A stretch of 64,000 nucleotides of DNA from Euclidia mi (taxonomy: Eukaryota; Arthropoda; Insecta; Lepidoptera; Erebidae), in the NCBI GenBank assembly GCA_944739405.2, contig OX123182.2, positions 16,627,326 through 16,691,325 of the forward strand. Direction: 5' to 3'. Every line of letters begins with the position of its first letter. Positions within the stretch are counted from its first letter, which is position 1. Both the position numbers and the translations under genes were made by a program. The notes under the pieces are model-generated. The model had not been told where the DNA came from, did no database searches, and worked only from the letters and a program-made list of their open reading frames with translations. Below, piece after piece: positions 1-11,382 of this stretch.

Positions 1-735
1 TTCATGCTTTCAGATCACGAAAATGACATCTATTTGGGAATCCAAGATGGCGAACGAAACATTTTTAATAAAATTAATATGGGTATCATTTTAGGGGTTT
101 TTATGGATTCTAGTCACGAAAATGACATCTATTTGGGAATCCAAGATGGCGGACGGGACAATTTTAATAAAATTAATATGGGTATCATTTTCGGGGTTTT
201 TATGGATTCTGGTCACGAAAATGATATCTATTTGGGAATCCAAGATGGCGGACGGGACATTTTTAATAAAATTAATATGGGTATCATTTTCGGGGTTTTC
301 ATGGATCTTGTTCACGAAAATGACATCTATTTTGGAATCCAAGATGGCGGACGGGACATTTTTTATAAAATTAATATGGGTATCATTTTCGGGGTTTTCA
401 TGGATTCTGGTCACGAAAATGACATCTATTTGGGAATCCAAGATGGCGGACGGGTCATTTTTAATAAAATAATATGGGTATCATTTTCGGGGTTTTTATG
501 GATTCTGGTCACGAAAATGACATCTATTTGGGAATCCAAGATGGCGGACGGGTCATTTTTAATAAAATTAGTATGGGTATCATTTTCGGGGTTTTTATGG
601 ATTCTGGTCACGAAAATGACATCTATTTGGGAATCTAAGATGGCGGACGGGACATTTTTTATAAAATTAATCTGGGTATAATTTTTGGGGTTTCATGCTT
701 TCTGATCACGAAAATGACATCCATGTGGGAATCCA
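1..735 (+). repeat. 99-bp minisatellite, about seven tandem units
   Basis: The block 'AAAATGACATCTATTTGGGA...CCAAGATGGCGG...ATATGGGTATCATTTT' recurs about every 99 bp: AAGATGG is near 44, 143, 242, 341, 440, 539 and 637. Because 99 is a multiple of three, it translates as a 33-residue repeat (HENDIYLGIQDGG...), but long ORFs are also open on the other strand and in a second frame, so I do not call it coding. Confidence 0.9.
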
Positions 736-739
736 AGTT

Positions 740-1440
740 GGCGGACGGGACATCTTTGATCACGAAATAGATGGTGATGTTGGATTACCCATCCTTTTAA
801 ACATCGGAGACGATACCCATATTGTTTTTTTTTTAAATCCCATCCACCATCTTTGATCACGAAATAGATGGTGTTTTTGAATTTCCCATTCCTTAAAATA
901 TCGGAGACGATACCCATATCGACTTTTAAAAAAATCCCGTCCGCCATCTTTAATTTCCTATCCGTCATCTTTGATCACGAAATAGATGTTGTATTTGGAT
1001 TCTCCATCCCGTATAGCAACGGAGACGATACCCATATTGATTTAAAAAAAAAAACCTTCCACCAACTTTGATCACGAAATAGATGGTGTTTTTGAATTTC
1101 CCATTCCTTAAAATATCGGAGACGATACCCATATCGACTTTAGAACAATCCCGTCCGCCATCTTTAATTTCCTATCCACCACCTTGAATCACGAAAAAGA
1201 TGTTGTTATTGAATTTTCCATCCCTTTTAACATCGCAGACGATACCAATATAGATTTTTTTTATTTTCCCATCCGCCATCTTTGATTTCCCATCCGCCAT
1301 CTTCGATCACGAAATAGATGTTGTATTTCGATTCCCCAACCCTTAAAATATAGAAGGCGATACCCATATTGTTTTTTAAAATTTTGTCATCCGCCATCTT
1401 TGATATTCCGTCCGCCATCTTGAATCACTAAATAAATTTC
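740..1440 (-). repeat. Diverged minisatellite, opposite orientation to the 99-bp array
   Basis: Units of the form 'GATCACGAAATAGATGGTGT...CCCATTCCTTAAAATATCGGAGACGATACCCATAT...CCGCCATCTTT' repeat several times. Their reverse complement matches the units at 40080-41230 and, more loosely, the 99-bp units at 1-735. The unit direction therefore flips near 750. Confidence 0.85.
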
Positions 1441-1900
1441 ATATTATTTAATCAGCATCCCAAAAATCTCGAAAACGATACCCATATAGATTGTATTCTA
1501 TTCGTTAAGCCTTTTTTTTTGTCTTTGACCCAACCCTCCCCCTTCTCGTTTGACCAAATTTATTATTTTTGTCTGGCCCCTAAAAGTTGTGGCGTAATTT
1601 TATATAGCCTATAGCCTTTCGGAATAATTGGGCTATCATAGGCAATATCAATTTTTAAAAGCCGACTGCTAGTTCCTGAGACTAGCCGACATTATCTTTT
1701 AGCCTTTGTAGCCTTTTGCCCGGCCACAAAGGGTCGAATAAAAGGCGTGACGATATGTATGTATGTATGTATATAGCCTATAGCCTTCCGGAATAACTAG
1801 GCTACCGTATACAAAAAGAATTTTTCAGATCCGACCGGTAGTTCCTGAGATTAACGCGTTCAAACAAACAAACTCTTCCGCTTTATTACATTAGTATAGA

Positions 1901-3313
1901 TATTTTATAATATAGTCAAAAGTTTTGTAAGATTTCAATACAGATTTTTAACTAAATAAATACGTTTTATTTTTATAACAGTATACTATAACCAAACTAT
2001 TCATAATAAAACATTTTATATAAACAATAACATAATTTCATTTTCCATAGCTCTCACATCGATAATAATTCCTTAGTGTCCCCTCACTATCTATACGTCA
2101 CTGTGGGCGGGGCTTGCTAAAATGTGGCACGCGCGAAATGTACGCGATGACGTGACATTCACCGTTCTATTACTATCTATTTCTGTGGTAGGTACCTAAT
2201 ATTTTGAAGATAGATATTACTGTACAATATAGGTAAGTAACATACCTATCTCATTAAAAAAGAAACAGCCAAGTAGTGAGACCAATGGACTGTCACGCAG
2301 AGGTTCGGGTTCAAATAGATTGCTCGCCCAAATATCAAAGTCAATCTATTCATTCTACTATGAAGGACCTGCAAATCCTAAAGAGTAGGTTTAAATCTCT
2401 ATGAATACTTTATAAATGACACAATTCTTTTGAAGCACTGGTTTCAAAACTGGTTTTAAACCTATACATATACGGAAGGCCTTCACACATAGGAACCTAC
2501 ATTTTATATTAATATGTTACGATTATAAAAGTTTCAAAGGCAAATAAAAACAAAACGAGATGATAAGTACCTAAATGAGCCAATTTATCCCATTAAAATT
2601 ATTTTATAATAAAAAGAAGTGTAGTTGGGTAGGAGGTTACCTGCCTACATAATATTATAATGTCCTGAACTTTCACAATCTATCACAGTTAACTTGTTTA
2701 TTCACAAGCTTATCGACAAACTAGTAAAAAGTTGTCAATAAGTATGCATAGGGATGTGATTAATTCAACGAAGTCGATACAAAACTAATGTATGCAGAAC
2801 CACGTACCCGGTGCCCAGAGACGCGAAGAGTTCACTTTTTGTCCGCGTAACCCGATCTCGTTTATTATGTTGAGCGCGGTCCTTTTCAACCGACGTTTTT
2901 TTTCTCTTTCTCACATCATTAGGTATAAATTAATGAAATCCTTTATGAACCGATGGCGTTGAGTTTCGCACTCGATTGTGATGCTGAATGGGAGCTTTTG
3001 GGGCAAAGTTAACGCGTAGATAAAATAACAGTGCGAACGGAAAAAATATTAGCAATCTGAAAGGACGGGAAAATATACAGATGGCGTTATCTGATTATCA
3101 AAAAATTTTGATAATTTATTTCATAAACAGTTTCTTTTTCCAATTTTGGAACGAAATCTTCTTCGTCGGTATTAGACTTTCAATAGCCTGCCTTTGTATG
3201 TATCTATTGCGATACTGTGTGAAAGAGACCTATGTACCTAGATAGATAAGTACCCATCTCCAGAAATAAATAATATTACAAATTAATTTCTTTTCGTCTG
3301 GTAAACTTCACTA
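1901..3313. other. Non-coding, no gene seen
   Basis: AT-rich. It holds a SINE head remnant (AATGGACTGTCACGCAGAGG and GGTTCAAATA, about 2283-2325) and a GC-box/CRE-like patch near 2100-2160 (GGGCGGGGC, GATGACGTGAC) that might be regulatory. Nothing else is recognised. Confidence 0.6.
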
Positions 3314-3522
3314 TCACTACATACTTAGTATAAAACAAAGTCTGTCTTCTGTCTGTCTGTCCCTATGTACCTAGGTAGGTAGGTATACCTACCTACTTAG
3401 ATCTTAAAAACTACCTACGCAACGGATTTTAATGCGGTTTTTTTAATAGATAGAATGATTCAAGAGGAAGGTTTAATTATGTACCTATAATTGATGCAGG
3501 CGAAGCCGCTGGCGACGTCTTG
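3314..3522 (+). mobile_element. Short non-autonomous Helitron (family 2), degraded 3' end
   Basis: Begins A|TCACTACATACTTAGTATAA and shares 'AAACAAAGTCTGTCTTCTG...GCAACGG.TTTTAATGCGG...GATTCAAGAGGAAGGTTT' with the copy at 62041. The final CTAG has become CTTG. It was invaded by TAGGTACC microsatellite. Confidence 0.7.
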
Positions 3523-4229
3523 CATCTAATAAAATGACCAAAGGTGGACCCGACAAGACGATACTTAGGTATTAAATGAAAATTCAGTCGTTCATAAATA
3601 CTTTCGGTATTAGATTAATTAGATTTTGCAACTAAAATACGCAGTTTAGTTCTATGGAAATCGTAAATACATATCTAAGTATTTTTTAAGACAATAGCCA
3701 TACCTACTTACGTTCTTAGACCTCTATTGTAACTACTTATAGTTGTAGCAAAATACGTGCAGCCATGTGCAGGTCTCTAATAAAAATTGGTTTTCAAAAT
3801 AGACTTGTAGTTTATTTTATCTGAGAACAACCTTAATCGTAGTTAGAAGATAGGTAGGTAGGACACCTACTGACAATAATCGTCTCTTTTGCCAACTATT
3901 TCTTATTGAAAATATCATTGTGCCCACTACCTTAGGTAGGTACCTAAGCAACTGATAAAATGAGTGTCAAGAATTTTCTTCGCAATTTTTGACTAGGTCT
4001 GGGCGGTGCATAATATGCCGAAATAAAGTTAGAATCGCCGCAAACTTTATTCTGAAGTTGGCAAGATCGCTATTTCGCACTATTTTTCGGGTAAATGAAA
4101 ATGATATTACCTACCGCTATTATGTAATATTTAATATATGAGAAGTCTCAATCGTGTGCCATTTCCAAGCACCGTTTTCAACACCATTTATCTAGTGTAT
4201 GTATATAACCCACTCCGAAATTTTTCAAG

Positions 4230-5086
4230 TCTATTGTTTCATGCGCGGTGTGGCAGGTTTGCGCCGTCCTGCAGAAAGCACATGTTGACCAGATTCATGC
4301 CTACCAGTTGAGGCCACAAGAAGTCCGTTATCATATTCCTGTAACGAATGCCGTTCACAGTCACTGCAATTTCGGCCTCATTTTCAAAATAGTAAGGTCC
4401 AATCACGCCGCCTGACCAAAAGCCGCACCAGATAGTTACTCGTTGTGGGTGCATTTATTTCTCATGGATTGCATGAGGATTTTCTGCGTCCCAAATTCGT
4501 CAATTTTGTGTATAGGTATACGAAGCCATCCATATGAAAATGCGCTTCATCGGAGAAAATTACTTTTTTTCGAAAAATTGGCATCGACTTAGGTAACTTT
4601 GCTCCATTACCTACCCATTGAACGAATTGCCGGCGCTTTCCGTGGTCTGCTGGTTTGAGCTCCTCAGTTATATAGAAGGTGGAGGTCTTTAGTCAAAATT
4701 CTCTGCGTAGTGCTTCATGAAATTTGAAGTTGTTCAGAACGATTTCAAATTGATGCTTTCGGGTTTTCGCCCACAGTCTCGTTTACATCAGCAATGTTTT
4801 CAAGAGACCGACCGGTACGTTGACGACGGATTCTTATTATCCATAATTGACCCAGTTTCTTAAATTTTTTTGACCACTCTTCGAAATCTTCGAATGGTTG
4901 ACACATTAGGTGCACTTTCTCGGCTGAAAATTTTGGAACTTTGCGAGCGGTTTCAGCGTAACTTTCCCCATTTTTGTAATGAGTTTTCACAATTATAACG
5001 CATTGTTCTTTCGAAAAGCGCTCCATTTTTAATAATCGGAATAAACAGAGGTGACAGCTGTCAAATTTCAGAGTTGCCACTTGCAT
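4230..5086 (-). pseudogene. Decayed mariner/Tc1-type transposase (DUF4817-type N-terminus)
   Basis: Read on the minus strand, three frames in turn give an N-terminal HTH region (MERFSKEQCVIIVKTHYKNG, 5038 down), a middle part with the first catalytic Asp (VIFSDEAHFHMDGF, near 4545-4565) and a C-terminal part (HPQRVTIWCGFWSGGVIGP ... CFLQDGANLPHRA) with the second catalytic Asp. Frameshifts join these pieces, and nothing after QDGA was recognised. This is a dead 3'-truncated element. The exact subfamily is not certain. Confidence 0.75.
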
Positions 5087-5799
5087 GAAAAAAAATCCGA
5101 TTTAAAAGGTGCACTCGTACTGAGACACCCGTTACAAATAACTACTTCATAAGAGCGTAACAAGATATGACTGACATCTTTCAAGTCGTCCTTGAACAAA
5201 AAGACTAGGTAACTTAGCCTCAGCAATATCCTGCCTCCAGACAGCTGCGTAGCACGTTGCCGCAATAAATAATAGGTAGTCGTCATCTGAGTCTATAACT
5301 ATCTACTGAGCCGTTTATGGTAGGCTTTGGTCCACGGCTACTTTGTGCTGCCAAATACGGCTGCAGTAATGTTCATCATTTGTCGGTGAGTCAATGAGAT
5401 GCGTGAAAAAGTGATGGCTAAGGATCTGCGGATTCTTTTTTGTGTCTTGCTTAGTGGTTAGACATTGGATCTGAAAGTCCGTTAAGCCCTGCACATTTTC
5501 TGAACACAGTGACAGAAGTAGTCGACACTGTATTTTGAACGATGCACTTGATGTCATAAGGTACCTACTTAGGTATGTTCTAATTTGATTGATAGGTAGT
5601 AGTAGTAGTAGGTAGGTAGGTACAGAGAAGTAGTGGACACATGAAGTAGTTTAATACAATTTACGATCTACCTAATCACGATATCATTTAGGTACATATC
5701 AGTTAATTTAGGAGAAGAAGTACGACACCGAGACTAGATCGAAACTGCATTTTGAACAAATTGGTATAATTACGCGAATTGGCCCTCTAGCAGTTGATG

Positions 5800-6045
5800 A
5801 TGTGTGGTAATTTGAGTTTTTTTTTATTATGGTAATAGGCGGCAAATGAGCAGACGGATCGCCTGATGGCACGCACGCAATTAGGTACCGCCGCCCATGG
5901 ACACAAGCAACACCACAGGACTCACAAGTGCGTTGCCGCTTGCCGCCCCTTTTGGTTTTGAAAAGGGATAGGATGAGGAGTGGGATGAGGGAGAAGGAAT
6001 ATGAGATAGGGCCTCCGGCACTCTCACTCACCGAACGAAACGCAA
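5800..6045 (-). repeat. Interspersed lepidopteran repeat
   Basis: 'GCGGCAAATGAGCAGACGG', 'ATCGCCTGATGGCACGCACG' and 'CCGCCGCCCATGGACACAAG' match a common lepidopteran repeat known for 'GAGCAGACGGATCACCTGATGG'. ORFs across it are not credible. Confidence 0.6.
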
Positions 6046-6727
6046 CATCTTAGGTACTGATACTTTACGTCGATTTTCTGTGAAAGGGTAGTACCTAGGT
6101 ACTTCCCCAGTCGAGTCGGCCCACTCATGCTGAAATCAGCAAGGCTCTACTACCTTGGATAAATTTTATATGAATTGCGATTTATATGACGAACATTGTG
6201 GTATTAGGTATTTAGAACACATTAGGTATAATGATATGATGATGATATGGTAGCATGGGTACGGAAATTTGAGGGCTAGGTGAGCAAGTACAAGCTAGGT
6301 AGGTAAATGGTGTAAGGTACTTACAAATGGATACCGTAGAATTAAAAAAATATTCGGGATTACAAAACTGGGCTTGAAGATATGGAGGAATTAAAACTCT
6401 AAGATTTGATGCTTGGTGTGGGACACTCGACTTTTCTTTAAAGACAGTGTCAATTAGACGCTCTTTTGGCTGTAGGTAATAAGTAAAACAAACTCGAAAG
6501 AAACAGTACCTATGCGCTATCCGCACGACATTGTTTAGTAGACATCTTTAAATGAAACGGTATCATTATAAAAAAAGTGTTAATTACCTATCAAAAAAAA
6601 AAAAAATGTTATTTCTAAGATTTCTTTTTGTGGCCGGTAGTTGTTCCGTTCCAATCCTGCTACTAAGATAGCAGTTTGATCACCAAGTGTTCCTTGGCGA
6701 TCAACGCGTTTTACTTGATTTCTGAAA

Positions 6728-6934
6728 TCTTAATATATAAAATCCTTGCGTTACTGACTGACTGACAGACACGCTACAGCCGAAACTATTGGACGCAGGA
6801 AGCTGAAATTTGGCATGTATGATCCTTGGGGACCGTAGGGGTGCACTAAGAAGGGATTTCCCGAAATTCCCACGGGATCGGCCAAAAGCGTAAATTTAAA
6901 AAAAAATGCAGGCGTAGCTGCTGGCGTCCTCTAG
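6728..6934 (+). mobile_element. Short non-autonomous Helitron (family 3)
   Basis: Begins A|TCTTAATATATAAAATCC and ends GCGTAGCTGCTGGCGTCCTCTAG|T. Near-identical to 38420-38617 and 50345-50549. No ORF. Confidence 0.8.
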
Positions 6935-7215
6935 TCACACAATAAGAACGCACATTCTACTTAGAGGCTTAGATTAGTAGGTACCTAAGTCATGCGTTCT
7001 TGCGGCATGGTTGCGAAAATTTTAGTTTTCTGTAGGTAAAATATGCAGATACCTAATTCTACCTATACCTAAACCTAATTATCTTCCAAGTTTATTACGT
7101 ACCTACCTTGGTAGGTACCAACGCATTTGACTGGGTCGCTTTAGTGAGTAGGTACGTACCTAAAGCTAAATAGGTGAACCGTACCTACCTAAGTACTTAT
7201 TTTTAATGTACTTTA

Positions 7216-8574
7216 GGTGACTAGAAAAGTTTTGAGATAGGTACAACAATTAAAAAAAAAATTAGGTACATTAAAATTAGGTAGGTACCTAAACCTTTTT
7301 AAAATCTCGAACTAGGTATTTGAAAGTCGAATGCTGTTAGCCATTTGACGTAGGTACCTAATTAAAAAAAAAACAAAAATGTTACATTCATTTAATTATT
7401 CCGTTTCGCACCGCTTTTCCTCGCAACAATAGAGTTGGAACAAGAACATTTTCGCGCCATGATTCTGTACGATTTTAAAGTCGGTTTGAGTGAATTAGAG
7501 TGTCAAAATAGGTTCATATCTGCATTTGGAGGCCTTGCACCGTCTCGTGCTACATATTTTTAGGTGGTTTTCCCAAATCAAACAGGGAAAACTGTCCCTC
7601 AAAGATGACGACAGAAGTGGTCGTCCTGCGACTTCTGTTACAGCGGAAAACATTGAAACGGTGAAAAAAATACTACTCGAAGACCCAAAAGCTACCTACA
7701 ACCAGATAGAGGAGACCCTGAAGATTTCATCGCCATCATTGAATGAGATTTTACATCGTCATCTGCAAGTGAGAAAGCTTTGTTCGCGCTGGTAACCAAC
7801 CCCACGCGCTAGCGGCCGAACAAAAACAAGCCCGCGTAACCTGGTGCAAAGAAATGATAGTAAAATTTGAAAATAAAGATGGACGTGGCATATTTAATAT
7901 AATCACCGGAGATGAAACTTGGGTGTATCAGTAGACCCACTAACTAAGCGTCAATCCACGGATTGGGTGTTTCCGGGGAATCTCCTCGAAAGGTCAAACG
8001 CGGGCGCTGCGTGGGCAAGAAGATGGTGGAAATATTTATTGGTGCGAGTGGTCATGTGGCAACAATTTTTATGGAGACCCAGAAAACTGTTAATGCTCAG
8101 TGGTGCCGTGATGTGTGTTTACCTACATGTTTAAGGTTTTATGCCAAAAATGCCGTCTAAATACAGGTTTGCGAGGACTTTTTTTTGCATCATGACAATT
8201 GACAACGCACTACCTCACAAAGTTAAATCGACGCAAGAGTTTTTTAATTGTACAAAGATCCAACAATTGAGCCAACCGCCTTATAGTCCCGTTCGCGTCT
8301 TGCGACTTCTTTCTCTTCCCGAAAGTGAAACTTGGACTTCGTGGAATTACCTAATTTCGACAGTCCCGAGAATGCTCGAGATGCGATCATAACAGCGGTG
8401 GAGGACGTAACCTATCGCAAATGCTTTAATTCTTGGTTTAGGCGAATAAATCGTTGTATAGGTACAAACCAATGGAGAGTACCTACCTACCTAGGTACTT
8501 TGAGAAAATGTATAAATAAATAAAAAGTTCTTTCTTTATTTGTTTTTTTCTATCTCAAAACTTTCCTAGTTACC
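7216..8574 (+). mobile_element. Decayed mariner-like element with inverted ends
   Basis: A 20-bp end at 7221-7240 (CTAGAAAAGTTTTGAGATAG) is the inverse of 8550-8569 with one mismatch, and similarity extends a few bases outward (AGGTGACTAG against GGGTAACTAG). The frameshifted transposase lies between. The exact outer boundary is not certain. Confidence 0.75.
7438..8523 (+). pseudogene. mariner transposase pseudogene
   Basis: The frame opens at 7438 as EQEHFRAMILYDFKVGLSE, then a one-base insertion in a T run near 7560 shifts it to FRWFSQIKQGKLSLKDDDRS. After further shifts come ITGDETWVYQ with the first catalytic Asp (7909), VGKKMVEIFIGASGHVATIF, the second Asp (DNALPHK, near 8205), SCDFFLFPKVK with the third Asp in another frame (near 8300) and the C-terminal FNSWFRRINRCI. 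The order is that of a mariner (DD34D) transposase of the SETMAR type. It has no intact ORF and must be inactive. Confidence 0.82.
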
Positions 8575-8884
8575 CACGTAGGTATCTACCAATAGAATCA
8601 GTTTTACCTAATAGGTATAGGTAGGTACTTACCTACCTAGGTAGGTAGGTAAATACTTACTTACCTAGCTAAATTAATTATTGTGTAGGTAGGTATCTGA
8701 TTGCTTTAAAAACATACATGATTCCCGGTTTTCACATTTTATTACAAATTTATAGTAACAATGACTGGTAGGTATACCTACCTAAGTATTTTGTAACCAT
8801 CACAGTCACATTCTCACATGTTGTGTAGCTAAAATGAATGACGTCATCTTAAAAAATCATCTGGATCCATCTCTCACCCGCATC

Positions 8885-9240
8885 CATTCGCTAAATCGTT
8901 CCCGCGAACGGAACTCTGTCACTTCCACACCATAAATTATAACACCGTAAAAAAACATTAAAAGTCATTTGTCGATAAACCGGAGTCGACTTACGTACAG
9001 CCCTAGTATTTAGAGCGCCGCCCACTAAACCCCGCCCACTCGACGTCTCGACCAATAAGGAGCCGTCGGTGTCTGAAAGGCAGGCCTTCATCTTCGCCGC
9101 CCCGATCTTTTTAGTGTTGTGAATGACTTTTTGCGTTTATGTTTTTCTTGTAATAACAAGTTGTGTCGTAATGGCGATTTTTGCGGCGCTCGCGACTGAC
9201 ATCACACGCGACATTTAAAAAATAACGTTTGTTATTATGA
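8885..9240. promoter_or_regulatory. Possible promoter or 5' exon region (GC-rich island)
   Basis: In AT-rich surroundings this stretch has a CCAAT box (GACCAATAAGG), GC-box-like CCCCGCCCAC and CCGCCCACT, and many CpGs (GATTTTTGCGGCGCTCGCGAC). No TATA or clear Inr can be assigned and the strand is unknown. An untranslated first exon of wge is one possibility. Confidence 0.3.
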
Positions 9241-9299
9241 TTGATAGTGTAATAGCCCGTAACACTTGATATATGGATGATAAGTTAATTACTACATAT

Positions 9300-9867
9300 T
9301 TAATACATATTTAGCGGTTTTTTAATGTTATTCGCCTACCTACTTATGGAATGTAGAAAGTGCCTATCTGCAATAATTTAACATAAACAATGGGCTACAG
9401 ACCTACGTTAAATAGATATGGATAATTAAAAGACGATATCTAGATAAAAAGTATAAAAAAGTGTGATTACGAGTAGGTTAGTAGATAGGTAGGTTAGTAG
9501 GTAGGTACCTTAAATTAATCGAGGATTTCTCCAAAAACTTAAAGTTGCTGGTTCGGAGCAACAACTTCGGTAAATAGGTAGGTACCTACTTTGGTACCTA
9601 GATAAACCTAATGTACTTAATGCAATAGGTAGGTATACCTAGGTACCTAATAATGGCAATGCAATACATATATCTACCTATTATTAGCATATGATGGCAA
9701 GTAGAAAAGATTTAAAGAAATCCTGGGGAGTGGCTTTTGGATTTTAAACTGCTGGGCTAAGGCCCAGCAGTTGAAAATCATAGACTGAGTAGGTACCTAC
9801 TTGAGTAGATAGGTAACAACAACAACAAGTAGTATAGGTAGGGAATTAGGTACTTACATATAGCTTG
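9300..9867. other. Non-coding, microsatellite-rich
   Basis: No gene or complete element. TAGGTACC tracts and (CAA)n-like AACAACAACAACAAG near 9820 are the only structure. Confidence 0.6.
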
Positions 9868-10135
9868 CTTAACGGTGAAGGAAAACATCGTGAGGAAATC
9901 TACCTACATAGGTAGGTACATGTCTGAGATTTTTTCGTAATGTTCTCGAAAGACATGTTATAAGTCCGTCAACTCGCACTTGAACAGCGTGGAGGAGTTG
10001 GAGGACTATGGCCTAAACCCTCTCATAAAGAGAAGAGACATGTGCCAGGTAGCCTATGCCAGGTACATTCATGTGTAGGTACCTACCTATATGTGTTAGG
10101 TAGGTATACGCAAAGGCTTATGATGATAATAGATA
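9868..10135 (+). repeat. SINE 3'-body remnant
   Basis: Contains CGGTGAAGGAAAACATCGTG, then ACTATGGCCTAAACCCTCTC and a TGATGATAATAG end, in plus orientation, interrupted by TAGGTACC microsatellite. Confidence 0.6.
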
Positions 10136-10857
10136 CATATCTTATCATCAAACCTACCTACACCTAATGACGCCCACCGCTGGAAATGCGGGCTGTCCAA
10201 CACTGATTTTTAACGCCTCACATCCAACGGCTTCTCACGATCAAACCAGGATCTTTGGTCCTCTGTGTTTTAGTGATAACTACCTATTTATTTAAGAGCT
10301 TATACTATTTAACTAAATACCTACCTACTTACCTACTTATAGCATATTCACTCAACAGCTACACTTTAGCTATCATCTCGTCACTGAAATCTTCTTGAAG
10401 GTAACCAAGTTAGATAAGTTCAGTACCTACTTTTCATCAGCTTGGACACTACTTAGCGAATATTCTAAGTAGGTAGGTGCCTACCTATAGTTTTCTTAAT
10501 TCTACGTATTGTAGGTTAGGTACTTACCTACATGTGTAGATACGCAACCTATCTACCTACTTAGAAACACTAACTGTAGTGAACTCCTGGCTCTAAGTCG
10601 CGGGCCTTGGATCGCAACCGAGAGAACACTAAGTAAGATTACGATGATGTTATAGTTGCAGCTAGAAAAAATATAGGTAGGTACCTACTTAGCTGTCGAA
10701 TTGAGGACCTCCTCCTTTTTGAAGTCGCCAAAATGGGGAATACCTAGTTGAATTTACCGTTTCTGTTAGATTCCAATATTAAGGTAAGTATATATTTTGT
10801 TTATAAATGGTACTTACCCCAAATTAATTAAATTGATCTACTTAATAAGTAGGTAGG

Positions 10858-11008
10858 TATTATGAATCCCGTCGGGGGGTTGCGACGTATGCTTGGGCGA
10901 TACCCGACCCTCCGACACACGGGTACATGAGACGACAGTCCCCTTCGCCCATCACCCAGGGCGGAGGGACTCCATGAGGATTTTCCAACCCGACACAAAA
11001 AAAAGGTA
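10858..11008 (-). repeat. Interspersed lepidopteran repeat
   Basis: GAATCCCGTCGGGGGGTTGC, 'GGGCGGAGGGACTCCATGAG' and 'TTTTCCAACCCGACACAAAA' are the two ends and core of a short GC-rich interspersed repeat in AT-rich surroundings. Confidence 0.55.
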
Positions 11009-11382
11009 GTTATTATGAATAGTTATCTACGCTGTTACGCTAGTAATTAAGTATTTTTCAAGAATCCGTTTTAAGTGCAAAATATTTCGCAAAAATGTAG
11101 TTGGCATGTAGTTGGCCTCTACGTGCAGGATTTCTGTACCTATCCTGTCTCATTCATTTCAAATTAAGTAGGTAGGTAGTGACCTTTAGGTACTTACAAT
11201 TTATTTACATACCAACAACAACACGCAATATGATACAAAGTTGCAGTTATTTACATAAAACTTCTAGGTACCTGCGAGTTCCTTTACATTTGTGTTAAGT
11301 AGGTACTTAATGTAGGTACTTGTCTTCCTTCCGCGACTAACATCTAACCTCCGCAATACAAAGGCATACTTAGTTCTCAAAA

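Larger units (their letters stand above)
1..1900 (-). mobile_element. Helitron (5' end at 1900) with internal minisatellite; continues beyond the window
   Basis: Read on the minus strand, the element starts at 1900 with TCTATACTAA preceded by A, as expected for a Helitron (A|TC...). It continues AGCGGAAGAGTTTGTTTG...GAACGCG, a common lepidopteran Helitron head. The next several hundred bases match the head of the element at 39647, including the 'GGCTATAGGCTATA' and 'GGGGGAGGGTTGGGTCAAAG' blocks. The interior is a GATGGCGG minisatellite. No CTAG 3' end was found inside the window. Confidence 0.72.
5290..7215. other. Non-coding with TAGGTACC microsatellite
   Basis: Apart from the repeat at 5800-6045 and the Helitron at 6728-6934, this holds only AT-rich sequence with scattered TAGGTACCTACC tracts. 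ORFs here show no protein-like pattern. Confidence 0.6.
2200..11350. repeat. Zone of dispersed TAGG/CCTA microsatellite (TAGGTACCTA-like)
   Basis: Short tracts such as TAGGTAGGTAGGTA, ACCTACCTAGGTAGG and TAGGTACCTACC occur every few hundred bases or less throughout this zone, for example at 3370-3400, 5600-5625, 7085-7150, 8620-8660 and 9480-9640. They become sparse after about 11.4 kb, with small clusters near 15.5 and 16.9 kb. Confidence 0.8.

Noticed and set aside
4..681. 225-codon repetitive ORF as a real repeat protein
   Set aside because: The opposite strand and another frame are also open over the same minisatellite, so the open frame follows from unit length and composition.
2200..11350. 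Telomeric or subtelomeric TTAGG array
   Set aside because: The tracts are TAGG/CCTA and TAGGTACCTA, not TTAGG, and are short and dispersed.
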